A model generated the notes under the pieces. It was not told the DNA's origin, ran no database searches, and saw nothing but the letters and a program-made list of their open reading frames with translations. From an uncultured Ruminococcus sp. (GTDB taxonomy: Bacteria > Bacillota_A > Clostridia > RUG12999), in the NCBI GenBank assembly GCA_902783995.1, contig CACZTG010000256.1:1-5134 (forward strand): a stretch of 5,134 nucleotides of DNA. Direction: 5' to 3'. Within the stretch, counting starts at the first letter, position 1, and each line of letters opens with the position of its first letter. The translations under genes and the position numbers were made by a program. This document shows, piece after piece, positions 1-5,134 of the stretch.

Positions 1-1
1 A

Positions 2-52
2 AATGACAGTGAAATACATTGGCGTTGTTTTTACAGAAAGAATGACTTTTAA
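2..52 (+). CDS. possible 3' end of an upstream gene (16 codons)
   Basis: One plus-strand frame is open from the window edge and ends at TAA (50-52), three bases before the trmL ATG. It encodes NDSEIHWRCFYRKNDF. The trmL start has only a poor Shine-Dalgarno site, so translational coupling to an upstream gene ending here would make sense; that is the main argument for the call. Sixteen residues are too few to recognise a family, and such an open stretch can occur by chance. A second frame is also open from the edge and runs on into trmL, so the choice is not secure. Confidence 0.3.
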   Translation, partial: NDSEIHWRCFYRKNDF

Positions 53-55
53 ATT

Positions 56-553
56 ATGTTTAATATTGTACTCCATGAGCCGGAAATTCCGCAAAATACC
101 GGCAATATTGCAAGAACCTGCGCCGTGACGGGAGCGAGGCTTCATATAATAAAGCCTATGGGTTTTGCAATTGACGACAGAAAATTAAAACGCGCGGGAC
201 TTGATTATTGGCATCAGCTTGATATAACTTATTACGAAAATTTTGAGGATTTTTTCGCGAAAAATACGGGAAGAATGTTTTTCGCTACAACAAAAGCTCC
301 GAATAAATATACCGATATAAGCTATGAGGACGGCGATTATCTGATTTTTGGAAAAGAAACAAAAGGGCTTCCCGAAAGCCTTTTATCGGACAGACTTGGA
401 AGCTGTATAAGGATACCCATGAGAGACACAACAAGGTCCTTAAACCTTTCAAACTCTGTTGCGATTGTTGTTTACGAGGCGCTTCGTCAGACAGATTTTG
501 AAGGTCTTAAACTCACAAGCGGCTTTTTAACTGTCGGGGAACCGAGGATTTAA
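56..553 (+). CDS. trmL: tRNA (cytidine(34)-2'-O)-methyltransferase TrmL
   Basis: A cytoplasmic SPOUT-class methyltransferase. The family uses S-adenosylmethionine to 2'-O-methylate the wobble nucleotide (C34 or cmnm5U34) of leucine tRNAs, which helps codon-anticodon pairing. The 165-residue length fits the minimal single-domain TrmL/YibK type, with no extra RNA-binding domain. Visible motifs are PEIPQNTGNIARTC at residues 9-22, the glycine-rich FGKETKGLP at 98-106, and IPMRDTTRSLNLSNSVAIV at about 120-138; the last two build the trefoil knot that binds the cofactor. The ATG at 56 gives the canonical MFNIVLHEPEIPQNTGN start. Its Shine-Dalgarno is weak (AGAAAG at 35-40, 15 bases away), which hints at coupling to an upstream gene. 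The stop lies 17 bases before lgt, so the two are probably cotranscribed. Other SpoU-type enzymes are longer, so the assignment is firm. Confidence 0.93.
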   Translation: MFNIVLHEPEIPQNTGNIARTCAVTGARLHIIKPMGFAIDDRKLKRAGLDYWHQLDITYYENFEDFFAKNTGRMFFATTKAPNKYTDISYEDGDYLIFGKETKGLPESLLSDRLGSCIRIPMRDTTRSLNLSNSVAIVVYEALRQTDFEGLKLTSGFLTVGEPRI

Positions 554-557
554 AGAG

Positions 558-563
558 AAGGAG
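558..563 (+). promoter_or_regulatory. Shine-Dalgarno site of lgt
   Basis: AAGGAG lies 7 bases before the ATG at 571, just after the trmL stop. It fixes the lgt start at 571 rather than at the in-frame ATG four codons later (583). Confidence 0.75.
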
Positions 564-570
564 CAAAGCC

Positions 571-1362
571 ATGTTTTTACTTATGAACACCATAGTTTTT
601 TTTGGCAGGACTTTTGTTCTTGAGCCTGTTGCTTTTCATATTGGCAGAAAGCCTGTTTATTGGTATGGTATTATCATTGCGGCAGGCTTTTTTCTTGCGC
701 TTTTATACGCTTTTTCCGAGGCAAAGAGAACAGGCTTTTCGCAGGACGATTTATCAAATGCAGTGCTTATAGGTACTCCGGCGGCAATTGTTTGCGCAAG
801 GCTTTATTACGTTATTTTCAATTTTAAAGATTATAAAGACAATCTTTCCGAGATAATTGCCGTGTGGAACGGCGGAATAGCAATTTACGGTGGTTTAATA
901 GGTGCCTGCCTTGCGGGATATATATACTGTCGCATAAGAAAAATAAGCTTTTTGCAGCTTGTTGATACAGTGTGCGGCGGTTTTTTTATAGGTCAGTTTA
1001 TCGGCAGATGGGGTAATTTTGTAAACAGCGAGGCTTACGGCATAAAAACCTCTCTTCCGTGGAAAATGGGCGTTATGGAAGGCGGAGAGCTTATATACGT
1101 GCACCCGACATTTCTTTATGAGTCTTTGTGGAATTTTATTGGTTTTTTAGTTCTTTTAAGGCTTCGCAAAAATAAAAAATATGACGGTCAGCTTTTTTAT
1201 TTTTATATATTGTGGTACGGTCTTGGCAGAATATGGATTGAGGGACTCAGAACAGACAGTCTATATTTCGGCGTGTTTAGAGTTTCGCAGCTTGTCGCGG
1301 CGCTTTGCATTATGGCAGGCGGCGGTATGCTTTTGTACAATAAATACGGAAAAAAACGTTAA
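571..1362 (+). CDS. lgt: prolipoprotein diacylglyceryl transferase Lgt
   Basis: An integral inner-membrane enzyme that transfers diacylglycerol from phosphatidylglycerol to the lipobox cysteine of prelipoproteins, the first step of lipoprotein maturation. The 263 residues are mostly hydrophobic, with several membrane segments, and the length is normal for the family. Landmarks are YWYG at 30-33, GGIAIYGGLIG at 101-111, the Lgt signature GRWGNFVNSEAYG at 145-157 (R146 and N149 match the essential E. coli R143 and N146), HPTFLYES at 178-185, and GRIWIEGLRTDS at 219-230, where R227 corresponds to E. coli R239. At the E. coli H103 position there is a tyrosine (Y106), a substitution I recall from clostridial homologues, so it does not suggest loss of function. 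The gene sits 17 bases after trmL with a good Shine-Dalgarno and is probably in the same transcript. Confidence 0.96.
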   Translation: MFLLMNTIVFFGRTFVLEPVAFHIGRKPVYWYGIIIAAGFFLALLYAFSEAKRTGFSQDDLSNAVLIGTPAAIVCARLYYVIFNFKDYKDNLSEIIAVWNGGIAIYGGLIGACLAGYIYCRIRKISFLQLVDTVCGGFFIGQFIGRWGNFVNSEAYGIKTSLPWKMGVMEGGELIYVHPTFLYESLWNFIGFLVLLRLRKNKKYDGQLFYFYILWYGLGRIWIEGLRTDSLYFGVFRVSQLVAALCIMAGGGMLLYNKYGKKR

Positions 1363-1377
1363 GCGTTTTTGCTTAAC
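1358..1377 (+). terminator. small hairpin across the lgt stop, possible weak terminator
   Basis: GTTAAGC (1358-1364) pairs perfectly with GCTTAAC (1371-1377) around a six-base loop; the left arm contains the lgt TAA. Only TTT follows directly, then ACATATTTTT, so the U-tract is interrupted and the stem is short and A/T-rich. AAAAACG (1352-1358) can instead pair with CGTTTTT (1364-1370), a mutually exclusive hairpin. This may be a leaky terminator or attenuator between lgt and the transporter gene, or simply chance in A/T-rich DNA. Confidence 0.35.
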
Positions 1378-1402
1378 TTTACATATTTTTGATTATACAT
1401 AC

Positions 1403-1409
1403 GAAAGGA
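1403..1409 (+). promoter_or_regulatory. Shine-Dalgarno site deciding the start of the Na/Pi transporter gene
   Basis: GAAAGGA is the only ribosome-binding candidate upstream of the transporter. It ends one base before an in-frame TTG (1411), too close for initiation, and 13 bases before the ATG at 1423, which is somewhat long but workable. The ATG is therefore preferred. Confidence 0.5.
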
Positions 1410-1422
1410 TTTGATTTACAAA

Positions 1423-3180
1423 ATGGATTTTTTTAAAATCCTTGAGCTTGTGGGAGGGCTTGCGCTTTTCCTTTACGGTTTGGACGTAATGGGCGACGGC
1501 CTTAAAAAAATTTCGGGAAGCAAGCTTAAAAATGTTCTCGGAAAGCTTACGTCGAATAAGTTTAAAGGTTTCCTTCTGGGTTTTGTTGTTACGGCAGCCA
1601 TACAATCCTCATCAGCGACGACGGTTATGCTTATAGGTTTTGTAAACTCAGGTATTATGCGTGTCGGGCAGACAATCAGTATCATTATGGGCGCTAACAT
1701 CGGAACCACGGTTACGGGCTGGATACTCAGTTTAAGCGCCGTAAGCGGCGAGAGCTTTATTATCAGGCTTATTCAGCCATCATCATTTATTCCGATTCTT
1801 GCGGCAGTGGGAATTATAATGATTATGACCGCAAAAAAAGACAGAAAAAAATATCTTGGTTCAATTCTTATCGGTTTTTCGGTGCTTATGTACGGTATGC
1901 AGGCAATGAGCGGCGCCATGAGTGTACTAAAAGAGTCACAGTCGTTTTCAAAACTGCTTGTAATGTTTTCAAACCCTGTAATGGGTATTATTTCGGGAGC
2001 GCTTTTAACGGCAATTTTGCAGTCGTCATCAGCATCAATAGGTATTTTACAGGCGCTTTCACAGTCGGGGCTTATTCCCATATCAACGGCACTTCCCATT
2101 ATACTCGGGCAAAACATAGGCGACTGTGTAACTCCGCTTATTTCGTCCGTTAACGGAAATACCGACGCAAAACGTGTTTCGGTTGCTTGCTTTTATATAA
2201 AGCTAATACGTGTTATCATTTTCGCGGCGGTATTTTACAGTTTAAACGCGTTATTTGACTTTTCGATTATGAAAACCAACGCTTCGCCGTTTAATATTGC
2301 GCTTATTCATACTTCCTTTAATATTATTACCGTTGCCGTACTTATGCCGTTTTGCTCATGGGTTGAAAAGCTTGCGATAATAACAGTTAAAGACAGCAAA
2401 TCAAAGCATGAGAACGAAATATTTGATGCTCTTGACGAGCGTTTCCTTTCAATTCCGTCATTCGCGGTTGAAAAAAGCCGTGAGCTTGTTTGTGAAATGG
2501 CGAGGATTACAAGAGATTCACTTGTTGAATCCACATTACTTATAGAAAAGTATGATAAAAATATTGCCGAAAAAATTCTCGCGGCAGAGAACGAGGTTGA
2601 TAAATTTGAAGATAAAATAAGCAGTTATCTTGTTAAGCTTTCGGGTAAAGAGCTTTCCGCGGACGATAACAGAGAGGTTACGGAGCTTTTACATTGCATA
2701 GGTGATATTGAAAGAATATCAGACCATGCCGTAAATATTCTTCAGGTGTCGGAAGAAATTAACGAGAAGGAAATAAAATTCTCTGATGAAGCAGTGCGTG
2801 ATATAAAGGTTATATCGAATGCGGTGTGCGAGGTTACCTGCCTTGCGACAGAAGCGCTTACAAAGGAGAATCTTGCAGTAGCGAAAAAGGTAGAGCCTCT
2901 TGAACAGGTTATTGATACGCTTAAATTTATGATAAAAGCAAAACACATAGAGCGGCTTAAAGACGGCGATTGTACGGTAGAGGATGGTTTTACGCTTTCG
3001 GACCTTCTTGTAAATTACGAGAGAGTTTCGGACCACTGCTCAAACATTGCGGTTTGCCTTCTTGAAGGAGCAAACGATTCTTTTGAAACACATGAATATC
3101 TTAGCAACGTAAAATATAAAGGCGAAAACGATTTCTTTGGTCTTTATGAAGATTATAAGAAAAAATACAGTCTAAACTGA
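1423..3180 (+). CDS. Na+/phosphate cotransporter family protein with C-terminal PhoU-like domain
   Basis: A membrane transporter of the Na/Pi-cotransporter II family (NptA/YjbB type), expected to move inorganic phosphate with sodium. From the ATG at 1423 it has 585 residues, usual for the bacterial fused form. The N-terminal ~320 residues are hydrophobic and contain the diagnostic inverted repeat: QSSSATT at 61-67 and QSSSASI at 200-206, each followed by a matching glycine/asparagine motif (GANIGTT at 90-96, GQNIGDC at 229-235). After a short charged linker, residues ~340-555 form a helical, cytoplasmic PhoU-like region. Its two copies of the metal-binding E-x3-D-x2-N pattern are ERISDHAVNI at 430-439 and ERVSDHCSNI at 533-542. 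In this family the domain is thought to regulate transport. Direction cannot be read from sequence; some homologues export phosphate. A gap of about 60 bases with a small hairpin separates it from lgt, and a strong terminator follows. The stop is UGA, so reading it correctly depends on RF2, encoded next door. Confidence 0.92.
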   Translation: MDFFKILELVGGLALFLYGLDVMGDGLKKISGSKLKNVLGKLTSNKFKGFLLGFVVTAAIQSSSATTVMLIGFVNSGIMRVGQTISIIMGANIGTTVTGWILSLSAVSGESFIIRLIQPSSFIPILAAVGIIMIMTAKKDRKKYLGSILIGFSVLMYGMQAMSGAMSVLKESQSFSKLLVMFSNPVMGIISGALLTAILQSSSASIGILQALSQSGLIPISTALPIILGQNIGDCVTPLISSVNGNTDAKRVSVACFYIKLIRVIIFAAVFYSLNALFDFSIMKTNASPFNIALIHTSFNIITVAVLMPFCSWVEKLAIITVKDSKSKHENEIFDALDERFLSIPSFAVEKSRELVCEMARITRDSLVESTLLIEKYDKNIAEKILAAENEVDKFEDKISSYLVKLSGKELSADDNREVTELLHCIGDIERISDHAVNILQVSEEINEKEIKFSDEAVRDIKVISNAVCEVTCLATEALTKENLAVAKKVEPLEQVIDTLKFMIKAKHIERLKDGDCTVEDGFTLSDLLVNYERVSDHCSNIAVCLLEGANDSFETHEYLSNVKYKGENDFFGLYEDYKKKYSLN

Positions 3181-3187
3181 ACAGAAT

Positions 3188-3235
3188 AAAAAGCGTGAAG
3201 CCGGAAGAATAAGTTTTTCCGGCTTCACGCTTTTT
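3188..3235. terminator. strong bidirectional intrinsic terminator between convergent genes
   Basis: GCGTGAAGCCGGAA (3193-3206) is a perfect 14-base inverted repeat with TTCCGGCTTCACGC (3217-3230). The stem can extend inward by G.U, A-U and A-U to a TAAG tetraloop, and it is flanked by AAAAA (3188-3192) and TTTTT (3231-3235). It begins 8 bases after the transporter stop. On the minus strand the same element ends in a U-run about 45 bases after the prfB stop. It should end both transcripts and prevent antisense read-through. Confidence 0.93.
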
Positions 3236-3280
3236 ATGTTTTAATAAGATATTTAGTATCAAAAAGCAACAAAGTATCTT

Positions 3281-4398
3281 TTATTCCAAATTTTCCTTTG
3301 CGCTTTTAATAAGAAAAGCGTTTATAAAGTCATCAATTTCGCCGTCCATAACCGCCGTGGTATTTCCCGTTTCAAAAGATGTACGATGGTCTTTAACCAT
3401 ACTGTAAGGGTGAAAGACATATGAACGTATCTGATTGCCCCAGCCGATGTCCTTAACCTCGCCTCTTATGTCATCTATTTTATCCATCTTTTCACGTTCA
3501 GCAATTTCAAGCAGCTTTGATTTCAGCATTTTCATTGCGGTATCCTTGTTCTGAAACTGTGAACGCTCCGTCTGGCACGAAACCACAATTCCTGTCGGAA
3601 TATGTGTAATACGTATTGCGGAATCGGTTTTGTTTATGTGTTGTCCGCCCGCACCGCTTGAACGGTAAGTATCAATTCGTAAATCCTCGGGACGGATGTT
3701 GATTTCTATTTCATCGTTAAATTCGGGCATAACGTCAAGTGACGCAAATGAAGTATGGCGTCTGCCGGAAGCGTCAAAAGGCGATATACGCACAAGCCTG
3801 TGAACGCCTTTTTCACATTTCGCGTAACCGTAGGCATTCACGCCTTCAATAATAAATGAAACACTTTTTATTCCGGCGTCCTCGCCGTCAAGTATATCAA
3901 GAATTTTAACTCCGTAGCCTCTGCGCTCTGCCCAGCGTGTGTACATACGCATAAGCATCTGCGTCCAGTCCTGCGCCTCGGTGCCGCCGGCACCCGCATG
4001 AAGTGTAAGTATGGCATTGTTTTTATCGTAAGGGCCGGAAAGGAGAGTTTCAAGGTTAAGCTTTTCATAATCCTTTAAAAATGAATGATATTCCGTTTCA
4101 AGCTCGGAGGCGCTTTCCTCATCACCCGCTTCAATTGCCATATCGGCAAGCACAAGCATATCCTCCCAGGAGGAGCGCAGCTGATTGTATTTTTCAAGTT
4201 TATCTTTAAGCTGCTTGGTTTTTTGAAGGATTTTTGTGGAATTTTCCATATCATCCCAGAAACCGGGCACACCTGCCTGCTTTTCAAGCTCCGCTATTTC
4301 TTTTTCGGTTTCGGATATATTCAGAGTGAATCACCGAGTTCTTTAATATTTTCTTCCATTCCTTTAATTTCGATTTTAAGCTGTTCAATATCTATCAT
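3281..4398 (-). CDS. prfB: peptide chain release factor 2 (RF2), requiring a translational frameshift
   Basis: A cytoplasmic class I release factor that recognises UGA and UAA and triggers peptide release. ATG 4398 has a Shine-Dalgarno (AGGA, 9 bases away) and opens a 25-codon leader, MIDIEQLKIEIKGMEENIKE then LGDSL, ending at an in-frame UGA (codon 26, 4323-4321). The rest lies in another frame, open from 4330 to the TAA at 3281, starting with NISETEKEIAELEKQAGVPG. The joined protein is 371 residues, close to the usual ~365. The RF2-specific SPF anticodon motif falls at 205-207 (RISPFDASGRR) and the catalytic GGQ at 250-252 (SGAGGQHINKTDSA). Domain 1 is the helical N-terminal part. In-frame UGA at this position is the classic RF2 autoregulation device: low RF2 favours shifting. 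Oddly, the downstream frame is offset by +2 rather than the canonical +1 (see findings), so this could be a novel slip, an indel error or a broken gene. An internal GTG at 4270 would give 329 residues but has no convincing ribosome site. The gene follows secA by 21 bases, the conserved Firmicutes order. Confidence 0.9.
4319..4335 (-). other. programmed frameshift site of prfB (non-canonical)
   Basis: Read on the minus strand the site is GGTGATTCACTCTGAAT. CTC (4326-4324) is codon 25 and TGA (4323-4321) is codon 26. GGTGAT (4335-4330) is complementary to the AUCACC part of the 16S rRNA 3' end and may act as the internal Shine-Dalgarno, but it is not the AGGGGG type three bases before the slip codon. 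Canonical sites read CTT TGA C. The slip codon here is CTC, the base after TGA is A, and entry to the RF2 frame needs a net +2. CTC overlaps CTG two bases downstream, so a leucine tRNA could re-pair there before AAT is read. Confidence 0.65.
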
Positions 4399-4407
4399 TT
4401 TTTCACA

Positions 4408-4411
4408 TCCT
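4408..4411 (-). promoter_or_regulatory. Shine-Dalgarno site of prfB
   Basis: AGGA on the minus strand lies 9 bases before ATG 4398, inside the 21-base secA-prfB gap. It supports translation starting at the short leader frame, and hence that the UGA is genuinely met by ribosomes. Confidence 0.6.
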
Positions 4412-4419
4412 AAATTTTT

Positions 4420-5134
4420 TTATTTTTGAGCGGCTTTAGCGTCATCAATCGGCTTGCAGCATTTTTTGTATTTTTTACCCGAACCGCAGGGGCAGGGGTC
4501 ATTTACTCCGATTTTTGTTTTTTTAACAACAGGCACTTTCACAGGCGCGCTGCCGTCGCCGCGGTTTGTCATGGTGGGCTGAAGCACCTGCTTGCGCTCC
4601 TGCGGCTCAACCTTGCGGAGCTTTGTCGCGAGAATTGTTTTTGCCGTATCCTCTTTAATTAAATCCATCATATCGGCAAACATTTCGCCGCCTTCGTATT
4701 TATATTCAATAATCGGGTCCTTTTGACCGTACGAAACAAAACCTATGCTTTGTCTTAACTGGTCCATCATATCAATATGGTCCATCCACTTCATATCAAC
4801 GTTGCGGAGCATCACATTACGCTCAAACTCACGCATAATTTCTTCGCCGACTTCCGCTTCTTTTTCGTCATAAATTTTATGGGCTTTTTCCTTAAACATT
4901 TCGGTTATTTCGTGCCTGCTCATATCTCGCGCGTTTTCTTTTGATAAAACGGTTTCGTCTTTATCGTAAAGCCAGCCCTTAACCGCCACTTCAAGACCGT
5001 CAAGATTCCAGTCATCGGGATAGTCGGAGCCGTTTGAATACGCTTCAATCGTATTTTCGCACAGCTCGTCTATCATTTTCAAAATGCTTCCGTGAATATC
5101 CTCGCCGTCAAGCACACGCTGACGTTCCGTGTAA
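4420..5134 (-). CDS. secA: preprotein translocase ATPase SecA, C-terminal part (runs off the window)
   Basis: SecA is the ATPase motor that pushes unfolded preproteins through the SecYEG channel at the inner membrane. Only the last ~237 codons are present; the frame stays open to the right edge (YTERQRVLDGEDIHG at the start), so the apparent GTG start at 5115 is not real. The stretch covers the end of the helical wing/scaffold region, including MKWMDHIDMMDQLRQSIGF followed by YGQKDPIIEYKYE, typical of SecA. It ends in a basic linker and the C-terminal zinc motif CPCGSGKKYKKCC, with the four cysteines spaced CxCx8CC. In the family this tail binds zinc and contacts SecB or ribosomes. The ATPase domains lie outside the window. 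The gene ends 21 bases before prfB, implying one operon. Nothing looks damaged in the visible part. Confidence 0.97.
   Translation of the reverse strand, partial: YTERQRVLDGEDIHGSILKMIDELCENTIEAYSNGSDYPDDWNLDGLEVAVKGWLYDKDETVLSKENARDMSRHEITEMFKEKAHKIYDEKEAEVGEEIMREFERNVMLRNVDMKWMDHIDMMDQLRQSIGFVSYGQKDPIIEYKYEGGEMFADMMDLIKEDTAKTILATKLRKVEPQERKQVLQPTMTNRGDGSAPVKVPVVKKTKIGVNDPCPCGSGKKYKKCCKPIDDAKAAQK

Noticed and set aside
571..1362. Lgt possibly inactive because tyrosine replaces the E. coli H103 position
   Set aside because: Tyrosine at this position is, as far as I recall, common in clostridial Lgt proteins, and the essential arginines and asparagine are intact.
1369..1399. Possible promoter before the transporter (TTGCTT ... 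TATACA)
   Set aside because: The -35-like box matches only half of TTGACA and the spacing is 18-19 bases. The better TTTACA at 1378-1383 is only 10 bases from the TATACA box. In DNA this A/T-rich such matches are expected by chance.
1773..2117. Minus-strand open frame of 114 codons inside the transporter's membrane region
   Set aside because: It is antisense to the second QSSS repeat region and has no start signal; the serine- and isoleucine-rich composition mirrors the opposite strand.
2719..3036. Minus-strand open frame of 105 codons inside the transporter's PhoU region
   Set aside because: It lies fully within a clear coding gene. Its R/K/Y/F-rich composition is typical of a shadow frame and no motif is recognisable.
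3246..3280. Inverted repeat AAGATA ... TATCTT downstream of prfB
   Set aside because: It has a six-base A/T-rich stem with a loop of more than 20 bases. The adjacent 3188-3235 element already explains termination.
3281..4270. prfB annotated as a 329-residue gene starting at GTG 4270
   Set aside because: No Shine-Dalgarno stands before this GTG. The same frame continues upstream with conserved RF2 residues (ISETEKEIAELEKQAG), and a properly spaced ATG leader with UGA at codon 26 lies before it.
4085..4429. Plus-strand open frame of 114 codons opposite the prfB start
   Set aside because: It is antisense to prfB and its leader, with an F/I-rich composition as expected from the complement of K/E-rich coding sequence. 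It has no ribosome site or family resemblance.

Overview
The window looks like an ordinary housekeeping stretch from a low-GC Gram-positive bacterium, most likely a member of the Clostridia. This rests on A/T-leaning sequence with A/T-rich intergenic gaps, purine-rich Shine-Dalgarno sites, secA directly followed by prfB as in Bacillus and relatives, and the clostridial flavour of the Lgt and Na/Pi transporter proteins. No species can be named from the sequence alone.

Layout: two gene groups face each other. On the plus strand are a possible 16-residue tail of an upstream gene (2-52), trmL (tRNA wobble-position 2'-O-methyltransferase, 56-553), lgt (lipoprotein diacylglyceryl transferase, 571-1362), a small hairpin across the lgt stop codon, and a Na/phosphate cotransporter with a C-terminal PhoU-like domain (1423-3180). 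On the minus strand, read from the right edge, are the C-terminal part of secA (4420-5134, continuing outside the window) and prfB (release factor 2, 3281-4398). The two groups meet at a strong hairpin at 3188-3235, flanked by A and T runs, that should terminate transcription from both sides. No mobile element, CRISPR array, tRNA, rRNA or riboswitch is visible.

The genes share a broad theme of translation and envelope biogenesis. TrmL modifies tRNA, RF2 ends translation at UGA/UAA, SecA drives protein export, Lgt lipidates exported lipoproteins and the transporter imports phosphate. No dedicated multi-gene system is apparent.

The one real surprise is in prfB. It keeps the classical autoregulatory in-frame UGA at codon 26, but the usual +1 shift does not restore the RF2 frame here: the downstream frame is offset by +2 (equivalently -1). 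The P-site codon is CUC rather than the near-universal CUU. A +2 slip would let the leucine tRNA re-pair from CUC to the overlapping CUG. It would also place SPF at 205-207 and GGQ at 250-252, the same numbering as E. coli RF2. The alternatives are a one-base sequence error or a real inactivating indel, and these cannot be separated from the window alone.
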